Positions 24,037 to 33,915 of a stretch of DNA of 40,793 nucleotides are shown in pieces (the stretch's first letter is position 1; the number at the start of each line of letters is the position of its first letter). The translations under genes and the position numbers were made by a program. The notes beneath the pieces are model-generated. The model was not told where the DNA came from and made no database searches. It worked only from the letters and a program-made list of their open reading frames with translations. The stretch is from Flavipsychrobacter sp. GTDB lineage: Bacteria; Bacteroidota; Bacteroidia; Chitinophagales; Chitinophagaceae. The stretch covers positions 1 through 40,793 of the forward strand of contig JAOQAP010000202.1 in NCBI GenBank assembly GCA_025963465.1, written 5' to 3'.

Positions 24037-25775
24037 GGTTACCTCTTTTTACATACCTGGCCCTACTACTCTGTACCGGAGTTGCCATGCCGCATGCCCA
24101 TGCACAGATAAAAGACCCTACCGACACTTTAGAAGTATCGAAAGCGGGAAAGAATGCCCTGAATGATGCTATCTACTTTGAGGCAATAAAGGCAAAAGTG
24201 CGGAACGATGACAAGCAAGCCATAGTACTGCTGGAGCAATACACAGCCGTAAGGCCCGATGTGGCTGCAGCATGGTATGACCTGGCTAAGCTATGCTACA
24301 AGGCCAGGAACCTGGAGCGTGCTACGGGCTATATAAAAAAGGCACTGGAGCTGGACAAGAACAACAAATGGTACAAGGAGCAATATGCATCCATACTTGC
24401 AGACCAGGGATCGTATGGCGATGCGGCTAAAATAATGGCAGACCTGTCTACCACAGAAGGGCAGGACCCTGTGTACTTGCTTACTGCTGCCGAGTACTAT
24501 GAGCGGGCCAAAAAATATGATGAGGCAATAGCACTGCTGGACAAAGCGCTGGCAATAAATAATGATGACGAAGAGGTGCTGCTGCACAAAATGCAGGTGT
24601 ACCTAAGCATGAACAATGTGGAGAAAGCCGCCCAGGCAGTAGAACAACTAATAAAGCAGGACCCGAAGAACGGAAAGTATTACAAGTTGCTGGGTGAGCT
24701 GTATGATAATAATAAATTCCCTGCCAAAGCTACTGACGTATATAACAGGGCGAAGGCAACACTACCCAATGACCCGTCTGTGCAACTGGGGATAGCAGAA
24801 CACTACCTGAAGACAGGTGACTCGGCTTCCTATATAGCCTATGTGAAAAAGGTGATCGTGAACAATGAGCTGGACGCAGAAACACAGCTGGAGATGCTGC
24901 GTACTTATATACAGACCATACCCAGTGATTCTGTTTCCCGCGAGCAGGGCCTGCCGCTTATCCGTCAATTGTCTGCACAGCACCCGGGTGATGCGGATGT
25001 GATGGCTTACTATGGCGCTTTCCTGGAAGAGAATAACCAGCACGACAGCGCTGTATGGATGTATAAAAAGTCGCTGGCACTAAGGCCTGCCAATTTCAGT
25101 GTATGGGGTAAGCTGCTGGGTGCGTCTACTGATAAGCAGGATGCAGACTCCCTGATAAAGTACAGTGAAAAAGCTATGCGTCTTTTCCCTAACCAGGGTA
25201 TAGTACATTATTACAATGGTATAGGGCACATCAATAAAAAGGAATATCCAGCTGCTATCAAAGCTATTAACAGGGCAATAGATATGCAGCCGGAAAATGA
25301 TAAGGAAGCAGTAGCTATCATGCTGAGCACACTGGCGGACATATATCATTCCAACAAACAGGACGACCTGTCTGATCAGACATTTGAAAAAGCACTGAAG
25401 CTGGCCCCTAATGATGCATCGTTGCTGAATAACTACAGTTACTACCTGTCTGAGCGTGGTAAGAAACTGGATGAGGCGGAAAAGATGTCGAAGCACTCGC
25501 TGGAGCTAAAACCGGGTGAGGCTATATTTTTGGATACTTACGGCTGGATATTGTATAAGAAAGGAGACTATGCAAAAGCCAAAGAATACATACAAAAAGC
25601 AATAGACCTGGCCGGTGTAAAAGCTGATGCAACAGTCTATGATCACATAGGCGATGTGTGGTATAAACTAAACAATAAGGATAAGGCTATAGAAAGCTGG
25701 AAGATATCGAAACAAAAAGGCGGGGACAGCCCGCAGTTAGACAAAAAGATCAGTGAAGGAAAGCTATATGAATAG
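24033..25775 (+). CDS. Secreted tetratricopeptide-repeat protein
   Basis: 580 aa. The N-terminal hydrophobic segment ends in MPHAHAQ, a signal peptide, so the protein is periplasmic or surface-associated. It carries many TPR units from about residue 60 to the end, for example AAWYDLAKLCYKARNLERAT, KYYKLLGELYDNNKFPAKAT and FLDTYGWILYKKGDYAKAKE. TPR arrays hold other proteins together. It is translationally coupled to the nucleotidyltransferase and to the DUF4292 lipoprotein, an order I recall as common in Bacteroidota; a joint role in envelope or lipoprotein assembly is inference. Confidence 0.9.
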   Translation: MRLPLFTYLALLLCTGVAMPHAHAQIKDPTDTLEVSKAGKNALNDAIYFEAIKAKVRNDDKQAIVLLEQYTAVRPDVAAAWYDLAKLCYKARNLERATGYIKKALELDKNNKWYKEQYASILADQGSYGDAAKIMADLSTTEGQDPVYLLTAAEYYERAKKYDEAIALLDKALAINNDDEEVLLHKMQVYLSMNNVEKAAQAVEQLIKQDPKNGKYYKLLGELYDNNKFPAKATDVYNRAKATLPNDPSVQLGIAEHYLKTGDSASYIAYVKKVIVNNELDAETQLEMLRTYIQTIPSDSVSREQGLPLIRQLSAQHPGDADVMAYYGAFLEENNQHDSAVWMYKKSLALRPANFSVWGKLLGASTDKQDADSLIKYSEKAMRLFPNQGIVHYYNGIGHINKKEYPAAIKAINRAIDMQPENDKEAVAIMLSTLADIYHSNKQDDLSDQTFEKALKLAPNDASLLNNYSYYLSERGKKLDEAEKMSKHSLELKPGEAIFLDTYGWILYKKGDYAKAKEYIQKAIDLAGVKADATVYDHIGDVWYKLNNKDKAIESWKISKQKGGDSPQLDKKISEGKLYE

Positions 25776-26646
25776 AAATCTACCTGTACTATTATTGCTC
25801 ATTATATTTTCCGGTTACCTTTCATCGTGCTCGTTATTAAAGCGCAATGGAAAGCATAAACATGTTGCAAAGGATTCAGTAGTTGTTGTACAGGGTGAGG
25901 AGAAAGCAGTGCCGCATATAGATACCATTGTTACTGCGCCTCCGGTGGTAAAGCAAGATACCGTGGTGAAAAGCAATGATGCTGCAATGAAGGAGTTAAT
26001 AGCACGTGTTACGCCTTACTGGACGAACAGGATAGCTTACAAAACATTTTCCGGCAAGGCTAAGATACACGTGGAAACCCCTGATGCAGGCAATGATTTT
26101 GCTGCACACTTCCGCATACGTAAGGATAGTGTGATATGGGTAAGCATCAACCTTGCAGGAATATCTGTAGCCCGTGTGTTTGTTACACAAGACAGTATAT
26201 TTCTTATAGACTATTACCATAAAGAAGCCAAGGTGCTGCCACTAAGCCAGATAGCGAAAATATTGCCATCTGCTGTGGACTTTAAATCCCTGCAGAACCT
26301 GGTGATAGGAGAACCGCTGGTAGGCGGGGATATTACAGAGGCAAAATACACGGGCGATTCGCTGGTGCTGAAAGTAGAGGATAGCAATTATTTTCAGAAC
26401 ATCATATACAATAATGCTGACAGCACTATGCGCAGTGAGCTTCTGACCACTCAGAAGCCTGATGGGCCGATATCTACCGCTGAATACAAGGATTATGAAA
26501 TAACCAATGGCCGGAAGCTATCTGCCAGCAGGGTGCTGCATGTGCAGAACAAAGACGCGCTCTACCTGCTGGAAATGAATTTTTCCAAATGGGAATTTGA
26601 TGAGCAGCTTGATTATCCGTTCTCCATTCCAAAGAATTACAGGTAG
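25768..26646 (+). CDS. DUF4292 lipoprotein, LolB-like fold candidate
   Basis: 292 aa from ATG 25768, overlapping the TPR stop by 8 nt; an ATG at 25753 would only add five residues. The signal peptide ends in the lipobox GYLSSC, giving a lipidated Cys. The body shows the DUF4292 pattern (YKTFSGKAKIHVETP, DSVIWVSINLAGISVARVFV, DYYHKEAKVLPLSQIAKILP, DALYLLEMNFSKWEFDEQLD, FSIPKNYR). I recall DUF4292 as related in fold to LolA/LolB, which carry lipoproteins to the outer membrane. No terminator was found beyond a weak ACCC/GGGT stem near 26688. Confidence 0.9.
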   Translation: MNRNLPVLLLLIIFSGYLSSCSLLKRNGKHKHVAKDSVVVVQGEEKAVPHIDTIVTAPPVVKQDTVVKSNDAAMKELIARVTPYWTNRIAYKTFSGKAKIHVETPDAGNDFAAHFRIRKDSVIWVSINLAGISVARVFVTQDSIFLIDYYHKEAKVLPLSQIAKILPSAVDFKSLQNLVIGEPLVGGDITEAKYTGDSLVLKVEDSNYFQNIIYNNADSTMRSELLTTQKPDGPISTAEYKDYEITNGRKLSASRVLHVQNKDALYLLEMNFSKWEFDEQLDYPFSIPKNYR

Positions 26647-26804
26647 TGCGTATTATTCTTAAATAGTATCGGCGTGAAATAATGTCACCCGCTTCGGGGT
26701 TCTGTTTTTTTGAGGCATATTTTTCTATAATAATGTCATCCCTTCTGGATTTTATCCTTGCCTGAAAATGAAGATAATGTCGCCGGGAATATGTAACCGG
26801 GCAA

Positions 26805-27653
26805 CTATCTGTGACAAATATCCAACTCTATATAAAAGCTGTTCACCAGCTTTTCCTGGTAAGTTATTTTGGGGAATACGATCGTGTTGGGATTTAACGG
26901 GATAGCATAGGTGGGTATAGCCGTGAACAACCATTTACCCGTACGGTAAGTTATCTTAGTACTTAACTCGTAATCAAGCGCCTTAAACCGGTTAGCGGTG
27001 GCCAGGGCTTGAGTCAGCTTTAATGTCTTATCAGACTTGAGTAGTTTACCAAGTAAGTAGTCGTCATAAAAGTGCTGCGTACCGGCATTGAGCGTTGCAG
27101 CGGGGATTATATGCAGTGTTTTGTCCAGCAGTTTAAAATCGTGATCGAGCACGATACCTACTACATAGTCGGCCTTCTTTTTGTCCAGGTTCACATCAAA
27201 GCAGACCATTGGCTGTACCCAATTATTGCTATACTGTCCATATATACCTGTGCTTGCTCTTGTATTGCCCCGTATGGTGTTCGTATTCTTGTTGTAGAAG
27301 AATTTATCGATGGTGGCGCCGGTATTCAGATGCTCACCAAAAGTATGCTCATACCCGGCTTCCAGCGTCAGCAGGTCTACCCGTCTTTTATTGCCTGAGT
27401 AAGATGCGGTCACTTTAGCATAGAGTCCGTTCTTTAAGTGGTAGCCCATGTAGGGACTGTAGTAAGGTGAACGCGCGCTGTCTTTTCTGCCTACATACAC
27501 ATTGTCGCTCAGGTAATTGGCACCAAACATAAAGTAGTGCATATTTTCATAAGGGTCGTCATTATCGTCATTATTAATTCCTGTTACCGGCTGGGCAGTT
27601 ATTGAACCCGTGAATAAGACGAACAGTAAAACGCATAGCGGGAATATCTTCAT
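26805..27653 (-). CDS. Secreted beta-barrel-like protein of unknown function
   Basis: 282 aa with a signal peptide (MKIFPLCVLLFVLFTGSITAQ). The mature chain alternates polar and hydrophobic residues in long strands (NGLYAKVTASYSGNKRRVDL, KYTYRTGKWLFTAI-like segments) and ends in a strand of the type SFYIELDI, consistent with a small outer-membrane barrel. An acidic NNDDNDD stretch follows the signal. It is convergent with the DUF4292 gene. No named family recognised. Confidence 0.75.
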   Translation of the reverse strand: MKIFPLCVLLFVLFTGSITAQPVTGINNDDNDDPYENMHYFMFGANYLSDNVYVGRKDSARSPYYSPYMGYHLKNGLYAKVTASYSGNKRRVDLLTLEAGYEHTFGEHLNTGATIDKFFYNKNTNTIRGNTRASTGIYGQYSNNWVQPMVCFDVNLDKKKADYVVGIVLDHDFKLLDKTLHIIPAATLNAGTQHFYDDYLLGKLLKSDKTLKLTQALATANRFKALDYELSTKITYRTGKWLFTAIPTYAIPLNPNTIVFPKITYQEKLVNSFYIELDICHR

Positions 27654-27680
27654 AAGGCTTTACCTTAATATTTTGTAAAA

Positions 27681-27688
27681 CAAAGATA
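27681..27688 (-). promoter_or_regulatory. Promoter -7 element for the barrel-like protein
   Basis: TATCTTTG on the minus strand, 27 nt upstream of the ATG at 27653. No clear -33 partner. Confidence 0.45.
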
Positions 27689-27804
27689 TAGATATTAATG
27701 TATAGACTAATGGAGGGTATGGTTTAAACAATGTGTGGCTTGATTATTGTAATTTAACTATGTAGCTATCAATTATTCCCTAGCTTTATACAAACATTTC
27801 TGAA

Positions 27805-29586
27805 ATGGACGCACAACCGGTTGCCGCAACAATAAAAGGCGGAGGTTTCCTGATACAACCTTCCGATCCGCAACATACATTTACCCCTGAAGACCTTAAT
27901 GAAGAGCAGCACATGATCATACAGATGTGCAATGAGTTCCTGGAGAAAGATGTTCTTCCCTTCCTGGTAGAGATAGATGATAAGAAAGAAGGATTGATGC
28001 CTTCGTTGCTGGACAAAGCGGGTGAACTAGGTTTGCTTGGCGCTGCATTCCCTGAGCAGTATGGTGGCCTGGGAAAAGATTTTGTTACGGCTACGCTCAT
28101 CAATGAATGCCTGGGTGGTGGTCACTCATTTGCTGTGGCTATGGCCGCGCATAATGGTATAGGTTCATTGCCGATCTTATATTTTGGTACGGCTGCGCAG
28201 AAGGAAAAATATATACCTAAGCTGGCATCGGGTGAGATGAAGGGCGCTTATGCGCTTACCGAGCCGGGGTCAGGATCTGATGCCCTTGGTGCAAGGACGA
28301 CCGCGACACTAAGCGCTGATGGCAACAGCTATGCAATTAACGGGCAGAAGATATGGATCACCAATGCAGGGTTTGCAGATGTATTCACTGTGTTTGCAAA
28401 AATAGATGGTGACAAGTTCAGCGCGTTTATTGTAGACAGGAACACACCGGGTCTTAGCTTTGGCGAGGAAGAACATAAGATGGGTATCAAAGGATCAAGC
28501 ACCCGCCAGTTGTTCTTTGAGAACTGTGTGGTGCCTAAGGAGAACCTGCTGGGTGAAATAGGCAAGGGGCATGTGATCGCATTCAACATACTAAACATAG
28601 GCAGGCTGAAATTGTGTGCTGCTGCATCGGGTGGTGCCAAGCAGGCACTGAAGATAAGTATAGCATATGCCAAAACACGTGAGCAATTCAAAACACCGAT
28701 TGCGAATTTTGGCGCTATACAGCATAAACTGGCGGAGATGGCCATAAGGATATTTGCCGCTGATACCACGCTGTACCGGACTGCTGACTGGATAGACCTG
28801 AAGGAAAAAGAACTGGCCAGCGATGGCAAACATGATAATGCTTTGCTGGGTGCTGCTGAAGAGTATGCTATAGAATGCGCTATGCTGAAGGTGTTAGGAT
28901 CTGAGACGCTGGACTATGTGGTGGATGAGGGCGTACAGATACACGGTGGCAATGGTTTTTCAGATGAGTACGGTATATCCCGTTCTTACCGTGATAGCCG
29001 TATCAACAGGATATTTGAAGGCACTAACGAGATCAACAGGCTGCTGACGCTGGACATGTACCTGAAGCGTGCTATGAAAGGCCGTATCAACATAACGGGC
29101 CCGGCAATGGGTATACAGAAAGAGCTGATGAGCGTGCCCGATTTCAGTAGTGATGATGCACCATTTGCAGCAGAGCAAAAAGTTGTAGAGAACTTTAAGA
29201 AGGCCATACTGATGTGTGCAGGGGCAGCCGCACAAAAGCTGATGATGAAACTGGAGAGCGAGCAGGAGATACTGATGAACATTGCAGATATGCTCATTGA
29301 TACTTTCCAGGCAGAAAGCATGCTGCTGCGCACCATGAAGATGAAAACCAATAACAATGACAATGCCGACCTGGCAATGGATGCCACGCGAACATTTATC
29401 TACGATGCTGCTGACCGTATCAATCATGCAGGTAAGGCGGCTATCAATGCATTTGCAGAAGGTGATGATCAACGCATCATGCTGATGGGGCTGAAGCGGT
29501 TTACCAAATCTGATAACTTTAATACCAAGGATGCACGCCGCAGGATAGCTGCGAAACTGATAGAGAAAGGAGATTATTTCTTCTGA
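27805..29586 (+). CDS. Acyl-CoA dehydrogenase (long form)
   Basis: 593 aa, longer than the usual 380-aa enzyme. Order: N-terminal helical domain, middle beta domain with YALTEPGSGSDALGARTTA, INGQKIWITNAGFADVFTVF, and C-terminal helical domain with DYVVDEGVQIHGGNGFSDEY and RINRIFEGTNEINRLL, which holds the catalytic Glu of the short-chain/VLCAD type. A further C-terminal region of about 170 residues resembles the VLCAD/ACAD9 extension. It performs the first, FAD-dependent step of fatty acid beta-oxidation. It stands alone, with no hydratase or thiolase beside it. Confidence 0.93.
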   Translation: MDAQPVAATIKGGGFLIQPSDPQHTFTPEDLNEEQHMIIQMCNEFLEKDVLPFLVEIDDKKEGLMPSLLDKAGELGLLGAAFPEQYGGLGKDFVTATLINECLGGGHSFAVAMAAHNGIGSLPILYFGTAAQKEKYIPKLASGEMKGAYALTEPGSGSDALGARTTATLSADGNSYAINGQKIWITNAGFADVFTVFAKIDGDKFSAFIVDRNTPGLSFGEEEHKMGIKGSSTRQLFFENCVVPKENLLGEIGKGHVIAFNILNIGRLKLCAAASGGAKQALKISIAYAKTREQFKTPIANFGAIQHKLAEMAIRIFAADTTLYRTADWIDLKEKELASDGKHDNALLGAAEEYAIECAMLKVLGSETLDYVVDEGVQIHGGNGFSDEYGISRSYRDSRINRIFEGTNEINRLLTLDMYLKRAMKGRINITGPAMGIQKELMSVPDFSSDDAPFAAEQKVVENFKKAILMCAGAAAQKLMMKLESEQEILMNIADMLIDTFQAESMLLRTMKMKTNNNDNADLAMDATRTFIYDAADRINHAGKAAINAFAEGDDQRIMLMGLKRFTKSDNFNTKDARRRIAAKLIEKGDYFF

Positions 29587-29677
29587 TAGACGTGAGCAGT
29601 TGCGCACCTACGGAGCGCATGTATTTTAGTAGTTATGCTATCTACAAAGCTTTTGCCCCTACAGGGCAATGACACAC

Positions 29678-29708
29678 AATAATGGCTGCGATGATCGCGG
29701 CCATTATT
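29678..29708. terminator. Bidirectional terminator between convergent genes
   Basis: Stem AATAATGGCTGCGA (29678-29691) / TCGCGGCCATTATT (29695-29708) with a 3-nt loop, 14 pairs including one G-U, lying between two genes that point at each other. A smaller TTGCCC/GGGCAA hairpin precedes it at 29653-29669. Confidence 0.75.
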
Positions 29709-29729
29709 AATTATTATCTTTTATAACAA

Positions 29730-30137
29730 TTATGATCTGCGGTAACGGGATTGTTTTTTCCAGTTGTCCCATGTCCAGAGGAGGTTTGTTTTGGTATCGA
29801 GGTAGAAGATCTCCCAGCTTTGCGGGTCTACATAAAAGTGCAGGGGTATGTCTATGCCATCATACCTGCGATGGTCGATTACCTGCACCCAGTATTGTGG
29901 GAATGTCTTGCCAGGCTTTTGCTTTATTATTGTAGATACCTGCGAAGAGTAGATGAAATCGCCGGGTGTATTTATATCCTCATCGTAGTAGGAGAGTACG
30001 CGTTCCGTTTCTATTAGTTCCAGCACTTTTGCCTGAGCAGTACTGTCTTGCCTGCTGCCGCTTTGCAGCTGTGCATGAACAGCTACGGAAGAAGAGAACA
30101 TCAGAGCGAAGAGAAAAGAATAACGCATCATTGGCAT
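29730..30137 (-). CDS. Small secreted protein of unknown function
   Basis: 135 aa from ATG 30137 (further ATGs at 30131 and 30128 are equally possible). A start at 30179 is excluded by the -7 element at 30157-30164. The signal peptide is RYSFLFALMFSSSVAVHAQ. The mature part contains DFIYSSQVSTIIKQKPGKTF, PLHFYVDPQSWEIFYLDTKT, and a basic aromatic end NWKKQSRYRRS. No family recognised. It lies 42 nt downstream of the ABC ATPase gene and has its own promoter element. Confidence 0.65.
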   Translation of the reverse strand: MPMMRYSFLFALMFSSSVAVHAQLQSGSRQDSTAQAKVLELIETERVLSYYDEDINTPGDFIYSSQVSTIIKQKPGKTFPQYWVQVIDHRRYDGIDIPLHFYVDPQSWEIFYLDTKTNLLWTWDNWKKQSRYRRS

Positions 30138-30156
30138 TGCAGGTTGTTTATTGTAA

Positions 30157-30164
30157 CAAATATA
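30157..30164 (-). promoter_or_regulatory. Promoter -7 element for the small secreted protein
   Basis: TATATTTG on the minus strand, 19 nt upstream of the chosen ATG. No TTTG at the right distance upstream was found. Confidence 0.4.
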
Positions 30165-30179
30165 AAGCACCGGCGTCAA

Positions 30180-30941
30180 TTATCCTTCTCTCCATTCTTT
30201 CCCAGTCATATTCAGGAACACATCTTCCAGGTTAGCTTCTTTTACTGCTTTAGGGCGTTTGAAGCCTGTTGCCAGTAATTTGTCGATAAGTTCATTAGGT
30301 GTGCTGAGGGCTATTATCTGTCCGCTATCTATAATGGCCACACGCTCGCAGAGTTCTTCAGCCTCATCCATATAGTGGGTGGTAATAACCACTGTGGCAC
30401 CCCGCTCACGTAGTTGCTTTATCAGATCCCAGAGATTACGGCGAGCTTGCGGGTCAAGCCCGGTAGTGGGTTCATCAAGGAATATTATTTTAGGCTCGTT
30501 GATGAGTGTAGTAGCTATGGAAAAGCGTTGCTTCTGCCCGCCTGATAATTCTTTGAATTTGTTTTTGGCTTTTTCCCGAAGGTTTACTGTGTCCAGCAAT
30601 GCCATGGGATCTACCTCACGGTTATAGAGGCCGGCAAAAAGATCGATGATCTGTTTCAGGTTCAGGTTAGGGTAGTAACCGGCTGCCTGAAGCTGTACGC
30701 CTATTATGTTCTTTATGCCCTGCGGTTCTTTGTCCAGGTCCATGCCGTTCACTATCACTTTGCCGGATGTTTTTTCGCGCAGGGTTTCCAGTATTTCCAG
30801 CGTGGTGGTCTTTCCTGCACCATTAGGTCCCAGCAGACCGAATATCTCGCCCTCCATTACCTCGAAACTGATGCCTTTTACCGCTTCAAATGTTCCGTAT
30901 TTCTTTACGAGGTTACTGACCTGTATAATTGCTTTACTCAT
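30180..30941 (-). CDS. ABC transporter ATP-binding protein (ABC-2 exporter type)
   Basis: 253 aa, one ATPase domain. Walker A GLLGPNGAGKTTT, signature LSGGQKQRFS, Walker B IIFLDEPTTGLDPQ and the H-loop ITTHYMDEA are all present. The sequence is that of the drug/polysaccharide exporter ATPases (Ccm/Nod type) that pair with an ABC-2 permease. No permease is within the window, so this ATPase must work with a distant partner or one encoded elsewhere. Minus strand, between the exonuclease gene upstream and a secreted protein downstream. Confidence 0.94.
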   Translation of the reverse strand: MSKAIIQVSNLVKKYGTFEAVKGISFEVMEGEIFGLLGPNGAGKTTTLEILETLREKTSGKVIVNGMDLDKEPQGIKNIIGVQLQAAGYYPNLNLKQIIDLFAGLYNREVDPMALLDTVNLREKAKNKFKELSGGQKQRFSIATTLINEPKIIFLDEPTTGLDPQARRNLWDLIKQLRERGATVVITTHYMDEAEELCERVAIIDSGQIIALSTPNELIDKLLATGFKRPKAVKEANLEDVFLNMTGKEWREG

Positions 30942-31007
30942 AATGCGGTTGGAGAAGGATGTTGTGAACGTGCAGCAAAATTACAATAAAAGACAGGCTT
31001 ACTGTCA

Positions 31008-32348
31008 TTAAAATGCCACACATTTTTCAGGGTATTCGGTAGCATGGCGGAATACCAGGTTGCGGATATAGTCGTTGTCCTGCAGTGGTTCCATTCTTTT
31101 CAGGAGGGTATCTATACTTTGCAGTTGCTGCTGCTTGTCGGTAATATAGCCCATGCCGTAAAGGTTGCCTTCCATAATGAGTATGCAGCTATGCTCGTTA
31201 TCATCTATGCCTTTGTCTATAAGCGCAAAGGTGGGCAGGTGTTTTTTTATCCAGTCGATGGACTCGTCTACTTTCTCATTATACAGCAAAGGCGCTGCAT
31301 GTTCAGGACAGCCGCAATCAGGATTGGTAGACAGGTTACATAACCGCGTGCATAATCCAAATTCTGTTACCACCTCCCGAAGGCGCATATGGCCTTCTGC
31401 AATACTGTTGAACGTATAGATAGGCTTAAAGCTGCGCCTGTTCTTTTCTACTGCAAAGCGTTTGTAGCCCTGCATGTCCTCATAAGAGAACAGACCGAAC
31501 TGCGGCAGGTAACCACGCTGGCTGCGATTGTGTATGGGCCATAGCCTGCGTATCTCTGTGCTTTCCAGTATGTGTGCCATCAGCTCGGTAGCACATTCCT
31601 TATAGCTGATGCGGTGCGTCTCCCGCAGGAAATCCTGCTTCTGGCGGGTGATCTTGTTATTGGAAAAGTGGCTTCTTACCCGCTTGCGTATGTTCTTGGC
31701 CTTGCCTACATATATTGTCTTGCCGGAAGCATTATAAAAGTAGTAAACACCGGATGACGTAGGCAGGCTTTCCAGTTCTTCCACTGGCAGGTGCGGTGGC
31801 AGGTACTGCTCGCTGTTGCGGCCTTTCAGCATGCCATTAATGACGCCGGTAGTATCCTTTGCCAGGATTATAGCCAGCAGATCGGCGGTAGCCAATGCAT
31901 CGCCACCTGCGCGGTGATGCTGCCCGTGATTGATGTTGAGCTGGTGTGTGAGCTTGCCCAGGCTATAGCCATTGAGGCCGGGCAATACCTTGCGGGCCAA
32001 CCTTACGGTACATAGCTTTTTGGTGTCCAGGTCATGTCCACAACGCTGCAGGTGATGCTTTACAAATGAGTAATCGAAATTTACATTGTGCGCTACGAAT
32101 ATTTTATCCTGCAGCAGTTCAAAGACCTGTCCTGCTATCTCTTCAAAAGCGGGTGCATTGGCCACCATGCGGTTGTCTATGCCTGTGAGCCTTTGTATGA
32201 AATAGGGGATAGGTGTATGCGGATTTACCAGGCTTTCGTAGAAATTAAGCACCTTTACCCCATCATGTATCACTATGGCTATCTCTGTGATGCCATTACC
32301 GGCAGCATGGCTTCCGGTGGTCTCTATATCTACTACTGCATACTGCAT
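31008..32348 (-). CDS. DEDDh exonuclease fused to a GIY-YIG nuclease domain
   Basis: 446 aa from ATG 32348; the codons upstream overlap the promoter-like TACCTTTA and add no conserved residues. The N-terminus is a DnaQ-type 3'-5' exonuclease: VVDIETTG, HNVNFDYSFV and HRAGGDALATADL supply the DEDDh acids and His. From about 215 the GIY-YIG domain follows (SGVYYFYNASGKTIYVGKAK, IRKRVRSHF, ATELMAHILESTEIRRLWP), then a C-terminal tail with a Cys-rich CTRLCNLSTNPDCGCPEH. The architecture is that of DnaQ/UvrC-like repair nucleases (Cho-related) found in many bacteria. Role: DNA repair, specifics unknown. Confidence 0.9.
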   Translation of the reverse strand: MQYAVVDIETTGSHAAGNGITEIAIVIHDGVKVLNFYESLVNPHTPIPYFIQRLTGIDNRMVANAPAFEEIAGQVFELLQDKIFVAHNVNFDYSFVKHHLQRCGHDLDTKKLCTVRLARKVLPGLNGYSLGKLTHQLNINHGQHHRAGGDALATADLLAIILAKDTTGVINGMLKGRNSEQYLPPHLPVEELESLPTSSGVYYFYNASGKTIYVGKAKNIRKRVRSHFSNNKITRQKQDFLRETHRISYKECATELMAHILESTEIRRLWPIHNRSQRGYLPQFGLFSYEDMQGYKRFAVEKNRRSFKPIYTFNSIAEGHMRLREVVTEFGLCTRLCNLSTNPDCGCPEHAAPLLYNEKVDESIDWIKKHLPTFALIDKGIDDNEHSCILIMEGNLYGMGYITDKQQQLQSIDTLLKRMEPLQDNDYIRNLVFRHATEYPEKCVAF

Positions 32349-32454
32349 TGGGTGTGCTAAAGGTAAGAAAATAGAAAACGTGTTCCGCTCGCCAAACCCG
32401 CTCACAAATAAAAAATTATGAAAATATAATGTTTAGGGTATTACGTATATGAAA

Positions 32455-32483
32455 AAAACCTCCCGCTATCAGCGGGAGGTTTT
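32455..32483 (-). terminator. Terminator of the propeller lipoprotein gene
   Basis: Perfect 13-bp stem AAAACCTCCCGCT (32455-32467) / AGCGGGAGGTTTT (32471-32483) with a 3-nt loop. On the minus strand it is followed by a T-run, 21 nt after the stop. Confidence 0.9.
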
Positions 32484-32503
32484 CAAATAAAGTAATTATT
32501 GTA

Positions 32504-33778
32504 TTAATAAGTAAGGCCGCTGATCTGGCTCTGGAAGCCCATAGGTGCTGTAAAGTTGTCAACAGCAGGAGAGCATTCGATAGTACCGTTCACATTGACC
32601 AGCCATTTTACTGATCCTGTACCTGTATCTATAGCATATAAGTTCTTATCGTAGCTGCCCACAAATACATGTGACCCGTAAACAACAGGACTGGATTTAA
32701 CAAGCCCGTTTGTAGCACATTGCCATTTCTTGCTGCCGTCAATAATGTTAAGCGCGTAGAGATTCTGGTCGTTGCTGCCTATATACACCATCTGGTTGTA
32801 GGCAAGAGGTGATGAATATACCTGGCTGTTAGTACGGAATTTCCATACTTCCCTTGGTGTAAAGCGAGGTGCTCCGCCTATGCCATAGATATCGATCGAG
32901 GTATCGAGGCAGTATACATAATAGTCTGTGCAACCGAATATGCAATATCCTGCATATGCAGCCGGTGAGCTATAGATCGGGCCATTTGCCTTATAAGTCC
33001 AGCGCAGGTAACCAAGATATGGTGTAGGTGGTGGCGCTGGTGCCGGATAAACGGGAGGATCGATATAGATACAATACATATTGCTGTCGCTTATGCTGCC
33101 TACATATATGAACGGATCTCCTACAGTAATTGATGAAACGAATTTAGCCGGCAGAGTAGGGGTTATTCCGTAACCCGGATAATCCCACTTAGGGTTGCCT
33201 AATCCGTCAGGGCCGGTTGTTTTATCAAATGAAAAAACGTGACCACCCAGAGTTGCTGCATATACCTGGGTCTTATAAACAACAGGAGAAGATTCGAAAG
33301 ACGAGCCGGTATAGTATTTCCACTGCAGGTTGCCAGAAGTATCAAATGCATAAAGCACGCCATTAAGAGCAGTAATATATATGAATTTACCATCTACTAG
33401 CGGAGTTGAGACACATTTGAGTGGTTCCCCGCTCGGCTCAACTATCTTTTTTGTGATGACACCTGTCCTGGAATTGATCTTGTACAATGTGTCAGAATTC
33501 ACAGCCGCCATGTATACAGACCCGTTATAAACAACAGGGGAAGGTGTATAATGGGTGTTAGGTATAGCAGGCAGGTATGCAAAACTAAGTTCCCAGGCCT
33601 TTTTGCTTGAATTAGGGTCAAGAGCGTACATTACCTGGTTATCACTGTTGATGATAACAGATGGGGAATAAGTAGCCGGTAACGGATCATCTTTACTGAA
33701 CGTATTTTTTTTACAAGCTGCAAATACTAAAGTTGCGGCCGATAAGGACAATAAGATATTCCTCCAATGTTTTGCCAT
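32504..33778 (-). CDS. PQQ-like beta-propeller lipoprotein
   Basis: 424 aa from ATG 33778. The signal segment ILLSLSAATLVFAAC ends in a lipobox, so it is lipidated. The body is made of repeated PQQ/WD-like blades of the pattern SPVVYNGSVYMAAVNSDTLY, SSPVVYKTQVYAATLGGHVF and YIGSNDQNLYALNIIDGSKKW. A Pro-rich insertion (PPVYPAPAPPPTPY) interrupts one blade. Similar to BamB-like and periplasmic PQQ-repeat proteins, but no BamB-specific context is present, and PQQ binding is not implied. Single-gene unit with its own terminator. Confidence 0.85.
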   Translation of the reverse strand: MAKHWRNILLSLSAATLVFAACKKNTFSKDDPLPATYSPSVIINSDNQVMYALDPNSSKKAWELSFAYLPAIPNTHYTPSPVVYNGSVYMAAVNSDTLYKINSRTGVITKKIVEPSGEPLKCVSTPLVDGKFIYITALNGVLYAFDTSGNLQWKYYTGSSFESSPVVYKTQVYAATLGGHVFSFDKTTGPDGLGNPKWDYPGYGITPTLPAKFVSSITVGDPFIYVGSISDSNMYCIYIDPPVYPAPAPPPTPYLGYLRWTYKANGPIYSSPAAYAGYCIFGCTDYYVYCLDTSIDIYGIGGAPRFTPREVWKFRTNSQVYSSPLAYNQMVYIGSNDQNLYALNIIDGSKKWQCATNGLVKSSPVVYGSHVFVGSYDKNLYAIDTGTGSVKWLVNVNGTIECSPAVDNFTAPMGFQSQISGLTY

Positions 33779-33915
33779 GGAATTAAATTTTTCTGAACTT
33801 GCAAGATAGTATTTTTTCAAAAACTTTTTACAACTTAAATTTTTCAATACGGGTAGTAGAACTCCTGTTGTAAAAAGCTGGATATTATTGGCTTAAATAC
33901 TAACTCCGGGCTATT